Assembly: GCF_000018145.1 (NCBI RefSeq)
Contig: NC_009952.1
Location: 3,658,001 to 3,722,000 of the forward strand
Source: Dinoroseobacter shibae DFL 12 = DSM 16493
Lineage (GTDB): Bacteria > Pseudomonadota > Alphaproteobacteria > Rhodobacterales > Rhodobacteraceae
Reading direction: 5' to 3'
Length of the DNA stretch: 64,000 nt
Shown: positions 36,523 through 45,718 of the stretch, piece by piece
Layout of the letters: every line of letters starts with the position of its first letter
Position numbering within the stretch: the first letter of the stretch is position 1
Translations under genes and position numbers: made by a program
The notes under the pieces: model-generated
Database searches by the model: none
The model's input: the letters and a program-made list of their open reading frames with translations, nothing else
What the model was told of the DNA's origin: nothing

Positions 36523-37653
36523 ATGTCCATGTCGCCCGGCACCTACCTTCGGTTCTCCTTTCTTCCCGAGAAAAACGCCTTCTATCGCTGGTGGGTCCGC
36601 CTCGCGGGCTCTTCGGCGTTCCAGTCCTGGGCCAGTGCCATGCCGGGCACCCGGCGGTTGGCGCGCAAGGATGGCGAGGCGCTGTTCGACCTGGTGTCGG
36701 GCTTCGTGTACAGTCAGGTCCTCCAGGCCTTCGTCACCCTCGACATGCCCGCCCTTCTGGCGAGGGAGCCACTCCCGGCCTGGCGTCTGGCTGCCCGCAC
36801 CCGGATGGAGCCGCGGCAGATGGAAGTGCTCTGCCAGGCTGCCGCCTCCCTGAAACTGCTCAAGCGCCGCCGCGATGGCAGCTACCAGTTGGGCCGCCTC
36901 GGCGCGGCCTTGCCCGGTGTGCCCGGCCTCGCCGAGATGATTCGCCATCACGACGTGCTCTACCGCGACCTGCAGGACCCGATGAAGTTCCTCAGCGGCA
37001 CCCAGGAGACCGAGCTGGCCCGATTCTGGCCCTATGTCTTCGGGCAGGCCGGAACCAACGATCCCGAGATCGCCGAGCGGTATTCCCGCCTGATGGCCGA
37101 CAGCCAGGGCCTCGTGGCCGAGGAAACCCTGCGCACCATCGATTTCGACGGGGTGCACCGGCTGATGGATGTGGGCGGCGGAACCGGGGCGTTCCTGCGC
37201 GCCGTGCGCGAAAAGCACCCGGATCTGCGCCTGCGTCTCTACGACCTGCCCGCGGTGATCGAGGGGGCGGAACTGCCCCCAGGCGCCGACAAGACCGGCG
37301 GCTCCTTCCGGGACGCACCTGCCCTGCCCAAGGGCGCGGACGCGATCTCGCTCGTGCGGGTGCTTTACGATCACGCGGACGCCACGGTCGCGGACCTTCT
37401 GCGCAAGGTCTTCGCGGCCCTGCCCGCGGACGGGCGCGTGGTGGTCTCCGAACCCATGGCCGGGGGCGACCAGCCCACTCGCACGGGCGACGCCTATTTC
37501 GCCTTCTACACCATGGCGATGCAGACCGGGCGCGCGCGTTCGGCCCAGGAGATCGCCGATCACCTGACCCGGGCAGGCTTCGTGGACGTGGTTTGCCACA
37601 CCACCTACCGCCCCTTCGTCACCGGCGTGGTTTCCGGGCGCAAGCCCGCGTAA
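36523..37653 (+). CDS. crtF: hydroxyneurosporene/demethylspheroidene O-methyltransferase
   Basis: 376 residues. Class I SAM O-methyltransferase of the plant-OMT type: an N-terminal dimerisation region, the SAM motif LMDVGGGTGAFLRAV near residue 212, and the late RVLYDHADATV segment. It methylates the 1-hydroxy group in the spheroidene pathway. It forms an operon with crtE and lies directly before the bchC promoter. Confidence 0.93.
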   Translation: MSMSPGTYLRFSFLPEKNAFYRWWVRLAGSSAFQSWASAMPGTRRLARKDGEALFDLVSGFVYSQVLQAFVTLDMPALLAREPLPAWRLAARTRMEPRQMEVLCQAAASLKLLKRRRDGSYQLGRLGAALPGVPGLAEMIRHHDVLYRDLQDPMKFLSGTQETELARFWPYVFGQAGTNDPEIAERYSRLMADSQGLVAEETLRTIDFDGVHRLMDVGGGTGAFLRAVREKHPDLRLRLYDLPAVIEGAELPPGADKTGGSFRDAPALPKGADAISLVRVLYDHADATVADLLRKVFAALPADGRVVVSEPMAGGDQPTRTGDAYFAFYTMAMQTGRARSAQEIADHLTRAGFVDVVCHTTYRPFVTGVVSGRKPA

Positions 37654-37670
37654 CTTCTCGCATTTCAGAC

Positions 37671-37688
37671 TGTCTAATTTAGTTGACA
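37671..37688. promoter_or_regulatory. PpsR/CrtJ box 1 upstream of bchC
   Basis: Exact TGT-N12-ACA match (TGTCTAATTTAGTTGACA). It is separated from box 2 by exactly eight bases, the arrangement known from the Rhodobacter capsulatus bchC promoter, where the two palindromes cover the -35 and -10 regions. Confidence 0.85.
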
Positions 37689-37696
37689 TATTATGC

Positions 37697-37714
37697 TGTA
37701 AGAGTAATCTTACA
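37697..37714. promoter_or_regulatory. PpsR/CrtJ box 2 upstream of bchC
   Basis: Exact TGT-N12-ACA match (TGTAAGAGTAATCTTACA), itself a near-perfect palindrome, 62 bases before the bchC start. Confidence 0.85.
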
Positions 37715-37776
37715 GATAACAACCAGCCGCGACATCGAGTCACGAATGTCAGGCCAGAGTTTTGAGGGGAACATCC

Positions 37777-38715
37777 ATGCACGCGACAGCCGTTGTTCTG
37801 ACCGGTCCGAAGGCTTTGGGGCTCCAGGACGTGGCGGTCTCGGACCCCACCGCCACCGACATCGTGGTGCGAATCGATCACTCCGGCATCTCCACCGGCA
37901 CCGAGAAGCTCTTCTGGTCCGGCAAAATGCCTCCGTTTCCCGGCTTCTCCTTCCCGCTCGTGCCCGGCTACGAGGCCGCGGGCGAAGTGGTCGAGGCCGG
38001 CGCCGACACCTCCTACAAGCCCGGCGACCGGGTCTTCGTGCCCGGGGCCAACTGCTACGGCGACGTGCGCGGCCTGTTCGGCGGGGCGTCGAACCTGCTG
38101 GTGAGCAAGGCCGACCGCGTCGTGCGAATCGACGAGAGCCTGAAAGCCGAAGGCGCCCTGCTGGCGCTGGCGGCCACCGCGCGCCACGCCATGGCGGGCC
38201 TGAACAAATCCGTGCCGGACCTGATCGTGGGTCACGGCGTGCTCGGCCGCCTGCTGGCGCGCCTGACCATCGCCGCCGGGGCCCCCGCGCCCACGGTCTG
38301 GGAAATCTCCGAGGACCGCGCCAAGGGCGCGACCGGCTACCAGGTCATCCATCCGGATGCCGACACGCGCCGCGACTACCGCTCGATCTACGATGCGTCC
38401 GGCAATGCCGAGCTCATCTCCAGCCTCATCATGCGGATCCAGAAGGGTGGCGAGATCGTGCTCGCCGGGTTCTACGACCAGATCACCTTCCCCTTCCCCC
38501 CCGCCTTCATGAAAGAAGCCCGCCTGCGCATCGCCGCAGAGTGGGACCGCGATGATCTCATCGCAACCCGCGCCCTGATCGATTCCGGGGCGCTCTCGCT
38601 AGAGGAACTCATCACCCACACCACTCAGGCCGCCGACTGCGCGAACGCATATCAGACCGCGTTCGAGGATCCGTCCTGCCTGAAAATGATCCTGGATTGG
38701 AGCGCGACCGCATGA
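37777..38715 (+). CDS. bchC: bacteriochlorophyllide a 3-hydroxyethyl dehydrogenase
   Basis: 312 residues from the ATG at 37777 (GAGGGG site six bases upstream). Zinc-alcohol-dehydrogenase-like (MDR) protein that oxidises the 3-hydroxyethyl group to acetyl late in bacteriochlorophyll a synthesis. Motifs: [17 protein letters not shown], the nucleotide-binding region [15 protein letters not shown] and the late [12 protein letters not shown]. It is the first gene of bchCXYZ and overlaps bchX (ATGA). Confidence 0.95.
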   Translation: MHATAVVLTGPKALGLQDVAVSDPTATDIVVRIDHSGISTGTEKLFWSGKMPPFPGFSFPLVPGYEAAGEVVEAGADTSYKPGDRVFVPGANCYGDVRGLFGGASNLLVSKADRVVRIDESLKAEGALLALAATARHAMAGLNKSVPDLIVGHGVLGRLLARLTIAAGAPAPTVWEISEDRAKGATGYQVIHPDADTRRDYRSIYDASGNAELISSLIMRIQKGGEIVLAGFYDQITFPFPPAFMKEARLRIAAEWDRDDLIATRALIDSGALSLEELITHTTQAADCANAYQTAFEDPSCLKMILDWSATA

Positions 38716-39719
38716 CACTCGATGTCCCGAACCTGAAATCCGACTATGACCAGCGCCTTCGTGACGAGGCCGCCGAAGAACCCACACTGGAAGTCCCCCA
38801 GGGCGAGCCGACCAAGAAGACCCAGATCATCGCGATCTACGGCAAGGGCGGCATCGGCAAGAGCTTCACGCTCGCCAATCTCAGCCACATGATGGCCGAA
38901 CAGGGCAAGCGCGTGCTGCTCATCGGCTGCGACCCGAAATCCGACACGACCTCGCTGCTGTTCGGCGGCAAGGCGTGCCCGACAATCATCGAGACCTCGA
39001 CCCAGAAGAAACTCGCCGGCGAGGAAGTCGCCATCGGCGATGTCTGCTTCAAGCGCGGCGGCGTCTTCGCAATGGAACTCGGCGGGCCCGAGGTGGGTCG
39101 CGGCTGCGGCGGACGGGGGATCATCCATGGCTTTGAACTGCTGGAAAAACTCGGGTTCCACGATTGGGACTTTGACTATGTGCTCCTGGATTTCCTCGGC
39201 GATGTGGTCTGCGGCGGTTTCGGCCTGCCTATCGCTCGGGATATGGCCCAGAAAGTTATACTCGTAGCCTCCAACGACCTGCAGTCGCTCTATGTCGCCA
39301 ACAACGTCTGCTCGGCGGTGGAATACTTCCGCAAGCTCGGCGGAAATGTCGGTGTCGCGGGCCTCGTGATCAACAAGGATGACGGCACCGGGGAGGCCGC
39401 GGCCTTCGCCAAATCCGTCGACATCCCGATCCTCGCGGCGATCCCGCAGAACGACGACCTGCGCAAGAAATCCGCGAATTACCAGATCGTCGGCACCGCC
39501 CAGAGCGAATGGGGCGAGCTCTTCGCCGCGCTGGGCGACAATGTCGCCGAAGCCCCGCCCATGCGCCCGGCGGCCCTCAATCAGGACCAGCTGCTCGCGC
39601 TCTTCGACAGCAAGGACACCGGCGGCGACGTGGTGCTGGAACCGGCCACCATGGAAGACATGCGCGGCAAGAACGCCAAGCCCATCGAGTCCCTCGAAGT
39701 GGTCTATGACGATGTCTGA
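38712..39719 (+). CDS. bchX: chlorophyllide a reductase iron protein
   Basis: 335 residues. Nitrogenase-Fe-protein-like ATPase that feeds electrons to BchYZ for reduction of chlorophyllide ring B. The P-loop is YGKGGIGKS (43-51). The [4Fe-4S] ligands at the dimer interface are Cys132 (GRGCGGRG) and Cys167 (DVVCGGFG). The N-terminal extension of about 35 residues is normal for BchX. bchY starts 35 bases downstream after a GGGGAGG site. Confidence 0.96.
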   Translation: MTLDVPNLKSDYDQRLRDEAAEEPTLEVPQGEPTKKTQIIAIYGKGGIGKSFTLANLSHMMAEQGKRVLLIGCDPKSDTTSLLFGGKACPTIIETSTQKKLAGEEVAIGDVCFKRGGVFAMELGGPEVGRGCGGRGIIHGFELLEKLGFHDWDFDYVLLDFLGDVVCGGFGLPIARDMAQKVILVASNDLQSLYVANNVCSAVEYFRKLGGNVGVAGLVINKDDGTGEAAAFAKSVDIPILAAIPQNDDLRKKSANYQIVGTAQSEWGELFAALGDNVAEAPPMRPAALNQDQLLALFDSKDTGGDVVLEPATMEDMRGKNAKPIESLEVVYDDV

Positions 39720-39754
39720 GCGCGCAATCACCACACCTGCGCGGGGAGGTTCCC

Positions 39755-41359
39755 ATGGATGACCCCCGCAGCATGATCACCACCGGCGAGACCCGTTACG
39801 ACGACGCCGACCAGGTCGAAATCAACGAAGGCGCGGACCGCGACCCGGTCCCCGCCGGCATGAACGTCAAGCCCGACGGCATGGGATGCCACGCCCCGGG
39901 CGAGCAGATGGAGGCCGCTGCGCGCGCGTCGGGCATGGGCGAGATCCTCGACCAGTACGCCGCCGACTACCCGCAAGGCCCCCATGACAAACCGCAGAGC
40001 ATGTGCCCGGCCTTCGGGTCGCTGCGCGTGGGCCTGCGGATGCGCCGGGTCGGCACGATGCTCTCGGGCTCGGCCTGCTGCGTCTATGGCCTGACCTTCG
40101 TGTCCCATTTCTACGGAGCGCGCCGCTCGGTCGGCTACGTTCCCTTCAATTCCGAGACGCTTGTGACCGGCAAGTTGTTCGAGGACATCCGGGAGGCCGT
40201 CCACAAGATGGCCGACCCGGAGCAATATGATGCCATCGTCGTCACGAACCTCTGTGTTCCGACGGCTTCGGGGGTGCCGCTGCGGCTGCTGCCTTCGGAG
40301 ATCAACGGCGTGCGCATCGTGGGCATCGACGTGCCCGGTTTCGGGGTGCCGACCCATGCCGAAGCCAAAGACATACTCGCGGGCGCAATGCTGAATTACG
40401 CCCGCGCAGAGATCGAGGCAGGCCCCGTCCAGGCGCCTGCGTCGGGCAAGACGGATCGTCCTACCGTAGCTCTGCTTGGTGAGATGTTCCCGGCTGATCC
40501 CATCGGGATTGGCCAAATGCTCGCGCCACTCGGTCTGGCGGCAGGTCCGGTCGTTCCCTGTCGTGAGTGGCGCGAGCTATATGCTGCACTGGATTGCGGC
40601 ACGGCCGCCGCGATCCACCCGTTCTACACGGCCGCTGTCCGTGAGTTCGAAGCCGCCGGACGGTCCATCGTCGGCTCGGCCCCCGTGGGCCATGACGGCA
40701 CGGCCGCCTGGCTGGCTGCCATCGGCGACAGTTTCGGCATCTCCGCCGACAAGATCGCCGAGGCGCAAAACACATTCCTCCCGGCGATCAAGGGCGCGCT
40801 TTCCGCCGCACCCATCGACGGCACCATCACGCTCTCGGGGTATGAAGGCTCCGAGCTCCTGGTGGCGCGTCTCTTGATCGAATCCGGGGCGAACGTGCCC
40901 TATGTCGGCTCGGCCTGCCCGCGCACCAAGTGGTCCGACCCGGACCGCGAGTGGCTGGAGGCCCGCGGCGTCAAGGTAAAGTTCCGCGCCTCGCTGGAGG
41001 ACGACTGCGCCGCCATGGAGGCGATCAAGCCCGACCTCGCCATCGGCACCACCCCGGTGGTGCAGAAGGGCAAGGAGCTGGGCATTCCCAGCCTCTATTT
41101 CACCAACCTGATCTCCGCGCGTCCCCTGATGGGCGTGATGGGCGCGGGCTCCCTGGCGCAGGTCGTGAACGCGGCCATGGCGAACAAGGACCGCATGACC
41201 CATATGCGCGAATTCTTCGAAGGCGTCGGCCACGGCGACACCGCCGGCGTGTGGGAAGGCGACCCGAACGTGCGCGAAGACTTCCGCGCCACGAACCTCA
41301 AGAAGCTGGAGCGCGCCGAGAAGGCCCGCGTCGCGGCGAACGGGGGTGTGAAATGTTGA
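39755..41359 (+). CDS. bchY: chlorophyllide a reductase subunit Y
   Basis: 534 residues. NifD-like catalytic subunit of chlorophyllide reductase, partner of BchZ. Candidate [4Fe-4S] ligand cysteines are in SMCPAFGSLR, SACCVYG and TNLCVPTASG (about residues 82, 109 and 164). The C-terminal tail ending GGVKC is within family variation. The next gene, bchZ, is 217 bases away, an unusually large gap inside this operon. Confidence 0.95.
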   Translation: MDDPRSMITTGETRYDDADQVEINEGADRDPVPAGMNVKPDGMGCHAPGEQMEAAARASGMGEILDQYAADYPQGPHDKPQSMCPAFGSLRVGLRMRRVGTMLSGSACCVYGLTFVSHFYGARRSVGYVPFNSETLVTGKLFEDIREAVHKMADPEQYDAIVVTNLCVPTASGVPLRLLPSEINGVRIVGIDVPGFGVPTHAEAKDILAGAMLNYARAEIEAGPVQAPASGKTDRPTVALLGEMFPADPIGIGQMLAPLGLAAGPVVPCREWRELYAALDCGTAAAIHPFYTAAVREFEAAGRSIVGSAPVGHDGTAAWLAAIGDSFGISADKIAEAQNTFLPAIKGALSAAPIDGTITLSGYEGSELLVARLLIESGANVPYVGSACPRTKWSDPDREWLEARGVKVKFRASLEDDCAAMEAIKPDLAIGTTPVVQKGKELGIPSLYFTNLISARPLMGVMGAGSLAQVVNAAMANKDRMTHMREFFEGVGHGDTAGVWEGDPNVREDFRATNLKKLERAEKARVAANGGVKC

Positions 41360-41398
41360 TTTCCCGTTTCGAGGTTTCGCGCCTGCGGCACGACTCGG

Positions 41399-41451
41399 TG
41401 GGGGCTCTGCCCCCGGCCTTCGGCCTCCCCCGGAGTATTTTTGCACAAAAG
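41399..41451. repeat. hairpin-rich intergenic element between bchY and bchZ
   Basis: Three short palindromes in a row: GGGGGC-TCT-GCCCCC, GGCC-TTC-GGCC and CTCC-CCC-GGAG, followed by TATTTTTGCACAAAAGAAG. The closing motif (CTCCCCCGGAGTATTT) is of the kind scattered after genes in Rhodobacterales. A related stretch occurs on the other strand near 48930-48965 (GAGGATATTTGGAGACTTGA on the minus strand). It may fold in the mRNA and modulate bchZ-puf versus bchCXY levels. Confidence 0.6.
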
Positions 41452-41495
41452 AAGTCGCAGCTTGGTGAACAGGGCGTTACCGCAGCGCGCGGAGG

Positions 41496-41550
41496 TGCCC
41501 GACACTTGCCCGACATCTGCCCGACAGATGTCCGACGCTTTGCCGACGCC
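41496..41550 (+). repeat. five tandem 11-bp repeats upstream of bchZ
   Basis: Units TGCCCGACACT, TGCCCGACATC, TGCCCGACAGA, TGTCCGACGCT and TGCCGACGCC begin at 41496, 41507, 41518, 41529 and 41541. The first eight to nine bases repeat with a period of 11, about one helical turn. They lie 27 bases before the bchZ start, just upstream of its GGAGG site. See findings. Confidence 0.85.
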
Positions 41551-41576
41551 TGTCTTCCCCGGATTGGAGGTGTTCC

Positions 41577-43043
41577 ATGCTGATCCAGGATCATGACCGC
41601 GCGGGCGGGTATTGGGGCGCGGTTTACGCCTTCACCGCCGTCAAGGGATTGCAGGTGGTGATCGACGGCCCGGTGGGCTGCGAGAACCTGCCCGTGACCT
41701 CCGTGCTGCACTATACCGACGCCCTCCCGCCCCATGAGTTGCCCATCGTGACCACCGGTCTGGCCGAGGAAGAGCTGGGCCGCGACGGGACCGAAGGCGC
41801 GATGAAGCGCGCCTGGAAGACCCTCGACCCGGCCCTGCCGGCGGTTGTTGTCACCGGCTCCATCGCCGAGATGATCGGCGGCGGCGTGACCCCGCAAGGC
41901 ACCAATATTCAACGGTTCTTGCCGCGCACCATCGACGAGGATCAATGGGAAGCCGCCGACCGGGCGATGACCTGGATCTTCACCGAGTTCGGCATGACCA
42001 AGGGCCGGATGCCCCCCGAGAAGAAGCGCGAAGAGGGCGCGAAACCCCGCGTGAACATCCTCGGGCCGATGTACGGCACGTTCAACATGCCCTCCGACCT
42101 CGCCGAGATCCGGCGCCTGGTCGAAGGCATCGGCGCCGAGGTCAACATGGTGCACCCGCTGGGCGCGCACCTCGCCGAGATGCGCAACCTGGTGAATGCG
42201 GATGTGAACATCTGCATGTATCGCGAATTCGGGCGCGGGCTCTGCGAAGTGCTGAACAAGCCCTATCTGCAAGCCCCCATCGGCATCGAGAGCACCACGA
42301 AATTCCTGCGCAAACTCGGGGAGTTGCTGGGTCTCGACCCGGAGCCGTTCATCGCCACGGAGAAGCATTCCACGATCAAGCCGGTCTGGGATCTGTGGCG
42401 CTCGGTCACCCAGGATTTCTTCGCGACCGCCTCCTTCGGGATCGTCGCGAACGAGACCTATGCCCGCGGCATCCGCAACTTCCTCGAGGTCGACATGGGC
42501 CTGCCCTGCGCCTTCGCGGTGGGTCGGGTGGCGGGCAAGAAGACCGACAATGACGAGGTCCGCCAGATGATCCACACCAAGCGCCCGCTGGTGCTGATGG
42601 GGTCGATCAACGAGAAGATGTACCTCGCGGAGATGGCCAGCGGGTTCGGCCCGAAACCGGCCTTCATCCCGGCCAGCTTCCCCGGTGCCGCCATCCGGCG
42701 CGCCACGGGCACGCCGATGATGGGCTATGCGGGCGCGACCTACCTGGTCCAGGAGGTCTGCAACGCCCTCTTCGACGCGCTTTTCCATATCCTGCCTTTG
42801 GGCAGCGAGATGGACAGTGCGGCGGCGACCCCCACCACGCTCCGGCGCGATTTCCCCTGGGACGACGATGCCCAGCGGCTCCTGGACCGGATCGTCGCCG
42901 AACACCCCATTCTGACCCGCATTTCCGCCGCCAAGACCCTGCGCGATGCCGCCGAAAAGGCCGCGCTGGAACAGGGTGACGAGCGGGTCGTGATCGAAAC
43001 AGTCCGGACCCTGCAACCCGCAGGTTTCGAAGAAACGCATTAA
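41577..43043 (+). CDS. bchZ: chlorophyllide a reductase subunit Z
   Basis: 488 residues from the ATG at 41577 (GGAGG site upstream). NifK-like partner of BchY; with BchX it reduces the C7=C8 bond of chlorophyllide. A cluster-ligand Cys is in [12 protein letters not shown] (about residue 35). The C-terminal domain ([17 protein letters not shown]...[21 protein letters not shown]) is the proto-/chlorophyllide reductase tail. pufQ follows 18 bases later, so bch and puf genes form a superoperon. Confidence 0.95.
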   Translation: MLIQDHDRAGGYWGAVYAFTAVKGLQVVIDGPVGCENLPVTSVLHYTDALPPHELPIVTTGLAEEELGRDGTEGAMKRAWKTLDPALPAVVVTGSIAEMIGGGVTPQGTNIQRFLPRTIDEDQWEAADRAMTWIFTEFGMTKGRMPPEKKREEGAKPRVNILGPMYGTFNMPSDLAEIRRLVEGIGAEVNMVHPLGAHLAEMRNLVNADVNICMYREFGRGLCEVLNKPYLQAPIGIESTTKFLRKLGELLGLDPEPFIATEKHSTIKPVWDLWRSVTQDFFATASFGIVANETYARGIRNFLEVDMGLPCAFAVGRVAGKKTDNDEVRQMIHTKRPLVLMGSINEKMYLAEMASGFGPKPAFIPASFPGAAIRRATGTPMMGYAGATYLVQEVCNALFDALFHILPLGSEMDSAAATPTTLRRDFPWDDDAQRLLDRIVAEHPILTRISAAKTLRDAAEKAALEQGDERVVIETVRTLQPAGFEETH

Positions 43044-43061
43044 AAAAAGGGAGCGATGATC

Positions 43062-43286
43062 ATGGCAGATCAGACAACGAACGGCCCCGTGACCCACAGG
43101 GCCCACAAGATGCCGAAGGCCGAGTTCTACACGTATTTCGCGATCATCTTCATCGCGGCCGTGCCGGTCGCGGCGCTGAGCTGGCTTCTGGCCACGGTCA
43201 AGAGCGGCAGCTTCCAGAAAAAAGGGCCGATCGCCCGCGCCTGGTCCCAGGCCCGGATCATCACGCCCATGATCTTCGCCGCCTGA
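43062..43286 (+). CDS. pufQ: PufQ
   Basis: 74 residues from the ATG at 43062, eight bases after an AAGGGAG site. The ATG at 43056 is too close to that site. One membrane helix is at about residues 26-46 (YTYFAIIFIAAVPVAALSWLLA) with a basic C terminus. PufQ promotes bacteriochlorophyll formation, possibly as a pigment carrier or regulator, and occurs only in Rhodobacter-like purple bacteria. It is the first gene of the puf section. Confidence 0.9.
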   Translation: MADQTTNGPVTHRAHKMPKAEFYTYFAIIFIAAVPVAALSWLLATVKSGSFQKKGPIARAWSQARIITPMIFAA

Positions 43287-43308
43287 GCGGAAAGATCCCG
43301 AATTTCGG

Positions 43309-43325
43309 CTCCCCCGTGTGGGGAG
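43309..43325 (+). promoter_or_regulatory. small stem-loop in the pufQ-pufB gap
   Basis: CTCCCC / GGGGAG stem with a five-base loop. The 123-base gap contains further GC-rich foldable sequence. Such structures in puf mRNA act as RNA processing or stability points; here that role is inferred. Confidence 0.5.
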
Positions 43326-43409
43326 TTGGATTGCCGGCAGGGGATGAGCCCTTGTCGGGGCCCGGCCGCGGGGTTCGCGGTATCAGCATAACTTTCCGGA
43401 GGAATGCAC

Positions 43410-43559
43410 ATGGCTGATAAATCCGACCTGTCCTTCACAGGTCTTACCGATGAGCAGGCTCAAGAGCTGCATTCGGTTTACATGAGCGGGCTCTGGCTGT
43501 TTTCGGCCGTCGCCGTCGTCGCTCACCTCGCCACGTTCATCTGGCGTCCTTGGTTCTGA
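43410..43559 (+). CDS. pufB: LH1 beta polypeptide
   Basis: 49 residues ([16 protein letters not shown]... to IWRPWF). Typical beta antenna polypeptide: polar N terminus with the [11 protein letters not shown] motif, one membrane helix, the bacteriochlorophyll-ligating His39 (AVVAHLATF) and the conserved ending WRPWF. A GGAGGAA site lies six bases before the ATG. pufA follows after 13 bases. It forms the core light-harvesting ring around the reaction centre. Confidence 0.95.
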
Positions 43560-43572
43560 GGAGCACTGAAAC

Positions 43573-43734
43573 ATGTCTAAATTCTACAAGATCTGGCTGA
43601 TCTTCGACCCTCGCCGCGTGTTCGTGGCCCAGGGCGTGTTCCTCTTCTTGCTGGCGGCGATGATTCACCTCGTCCTGCTCAGCACCGAGCACTTCAACTG
43701 GTTTGAACTGGCGGCTGCAAACGCTGCCATGTGA
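43573..43734 (+). CDS. pufA: LH1 alpha polypeptide
   Basis: 53 residues ([17 protein letters not shown]...). Typical alpha polypeptide: the [21 protein letters not shown] start, one membrane helix and the bacteriochlorophyll-ligating His32 ([10 protein letters not shown]). The strong mRNA hairpin right after the stop probably protects the pufBA message and so raises LH1 over reaction-centre expression. Confidence 0.95.
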
Positions 43735-43735
43735 T

Positions 43736-43761
43736 CGGTCCCCCGCGTGATGCGGGGACCG
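43736..43761 (+). promoter_or_regulatory. pufA-pufL intercistronic mRNA stem-loop
   Basis: Stem of about ten pairs with one bulged C (CGGTCCCCCGC / GCGGGGACCG), loop GTGAT, two bases after the pufA stop. No T-run follows, so it is unlikely to be a terminator. In Rhodobacter a hairpin at this place stabilises pufBA mRNA. Confidence 0.75.
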
Positions 43762-43882
43762 GACCAGGCCTACGACCCCTGCTGCGGGCGGACACCCGGA
43801 TCGGCCGCAGCGTACCAACACAAACATGACAACTGACGGCTGGTCTCGACAAACGTACCGCCGCCACTTGCGGAGACAGACG

Positions 43883-44722
43883 ATGGCTTTGCTCAGCTTC
43901 GAGAGAAAGTATCGCGTCCGTGGAGGGACGCTGATCGGCGGCGATCTGTTCGACTTCTGGGTGGGCCCTTTCTACGTGGGCTTCTTCGGGGTTACGACCG
44001 CCTTCTTTGCCTTGTTAGGCACCATATTGATCTTCTGGGGCGCATCCCAGCAGGGGACATTCAATCCCTGGCTCATCAACATCGCGCCCCCGGACCTGAG
44101 CTACGGGCTCGGGATGGCACCGCTCATGGAGGGCGGGCTTTGGCAGATCATCACCATTTGCGCCATCGGCGCCTTCGTCAGCTGGGCGCTGCGCGAGGTC
44201 GAGATCTGCCGCAAGCTGGGCATGGGGTACCATGTGCCCTTCGCTTTCAGCGTGGCGATCTTCGCCTATGTGACGCTGGTGGTCTTCCGGCCGCTGCTGA
44301 TGGGCGCCTGGGGGCACGGATTCCCCTACGGGATCTGGAGCCACCTCGACTGGGTGTCCAACACCGGATACGCCTACCTGCACTTCCACTACAACCCGGC
44401 CCACATGATCGCGGTGACGTTCTTCTTCACCACGACCCTGGCGCTGGCTCTCCACGGGGCGCTGGTTCTGTCCGCCGCAAACCCGCCCAAGGGAGAGGAA
44501 GTGAAGGGTCCGGACAACGAAGACACCTTCTTCCGGGATTTCATCGGCTACTCGATCGGTACCCTGGGCATCCACCGCGTGGGTCTGCTCCTGGCGCTGA
44601 ACGCCGGCTTCTGGTCCGCCGTCTGCATCATCATCTCCGGTCCGGTCTGGACCAAGGGATGGCCCGAATGGTGGAACTGGTGGCTCGAAATGCCGATCTG
44701 GCCAAGCCAAGTGGGATTGTAA
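43883..44722 (+). CDS. pufL: reaction centre L subunit
   Basis: 279 residues from the ATG at 43883 (GGAGA site); an in-frame ATG 19 codons upstream is rejected because [17 protein letters not shown] is the universal PufL start. Five membrane helices. Cofactor ligands sit one position later than in Rhodobacter sphaeroides: His154 and His174 for bacteriochlorophylls, His191 and His231 for the iron, and Glu213, Asp214 and Ser224 around QB. All are present, so the subunit looks fully functional. Confidence 0.97.
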   Translation: MALLSFERKYRVRGGTLIGGDLFDFWVGPFYVGFFGVTTAFFALLGTILIFWGASQQGTFNPWLINIAPPDLSYGLGMAPLMEGGLWQIITICAIGAFVSWALREVEICRKLGMGYHVPFAFSVAIFAYVTLVVFRPLLMGAWGHGFPYGIWSHLDWVSNTGYAYLHFHYNPAHMIAVTFFFTTTLALALHGALVLSAANPPKGEEVKGPDNEDTFFRDFIGYSIGTLGIHRVGLLLALNAGFWSAVCIIISGPVWTKGWPEWWNWWLEMPIWPSQVGL

Positions 44723-44725
44723 GCC

Positions 44726-45718
44726 ATGCCTGAGTATCAGAACATATTCACACAAGTCCAAGTTCAGGGCCCGGCAGAGCTCGGCGTGGACAACGAGAAC
44801 AACCTCACCGAGGAGCGCACGACGGGGACCGGTTTCTCCCAGCTCATCGGTTGGATCGGCAACGCCCAGCTGGGCCCGATCTACCTGGGGTGGTTCGGCA
44901 TCATCAGCCTCGTGACCGGCACGCTCTGGTTCAATATCGTGGGCTTCAACATGCTCAGCCAGGTCGGCTACAGCATTCCGGAATTCATCCGGCAGCTGTT
45001 CTGGCTGGCCCTCGAGCCGCCCTCGCCGGAATACGGGCTGCGCATGCCGCCGCTCGATGACGGCGGCTGGTTCATCATCGCGAGCTTCTTCCTGCTCGTG
45101 TCGGTGATCTCCTGGTGGTTGCGGTCCTATCAGCTGGCCGAGATGCACAAGATGGGCAAGCACGTGGCCTGGGCCTTTGCCGCCGCCATCTGGCTCTTCC
45201 TCGTGCTGGGTCTCTTCCGTCCCATCCTGATGGGCTCCTGGTCCGAGGCTGTGCCTTACGGCATCTTCCCGCACCTCGATTGGACCACGGCCTTCTCGAT
45301 CCGCTACGGCAACCTCTACTACAACCCGTTCCACGCGCTTTCGATCGTGTTCCTCTACGGTTCGGTTCTGTTGTTCGCGATGCACGGGGCCACGATCCTC
45401 GCCGTGACCCGCTTCGGCGGCGACCGGGAGCTGGAGCAGATCTATGACCGCGGCACCGCTTCGGAACGTGCGGGCCTCTTCTGGCGCTGGACCATGGGTT
45501 TCAACGCCACGATGGAGGGTATTCACCGCTGGGCCTGGTGGTTCGCCGTGCTCACGCCGATCACCGGCGGGATAGGGATCCTGCTGACCGGCACCGTGGT
45601 GGACAACTGGTTCCTCTGGGCCGTCGAGCACAACTTCGCGCCCGATTACACCCAGGACTACGGGTATGAAGCCTACACCACCTACGATGGCTTCCTTGGC
45701 CGAGAGGAGGGCAACTGA
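44726..45718 (+). CDS. pufM: reaction centre M subunit
   Basis: 330 residues, longer than the roughly 308 of Rhodobacter sphaeroides by a C-terminal extension ([26 protein letters not shown]), usual where a PufC cytochrome is present. Cofactor ligands are conserved with offset one: His183 and His203 (bacteriochlorophylls), and His220, Glu235 region and His267 (iron). The stop overlaps the pufC start by one base (TGATG). Confidence 0.97.

Noticed and set aside
35623-38352. A 909-codon minus-strand open frame opposite crtE, crtF and bchC
   Set aside because: Same reason: it covers three conserved genes and two PpsR boxes on the other strand.
41496-41550. CRISPR-like array
   Set aside because: Units are only 11 bases, directly adjacent, without spacers; no cas genes in the window.
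40930-41583. A 217-codon plus-strand frame covering the bchY end and the 11-bp repeats
   Set aside because: Starts inside bchY in a shadow frame; composition changes with the underlying sequence and no ribosome site is seen.
43826-43882. Earlier in-frame ATG for pufL at 43826
   Set aside because: The 19 extra residues are Arg-rich and absent from PufL proteins, and the ATG at 43883 has a ribosome site.
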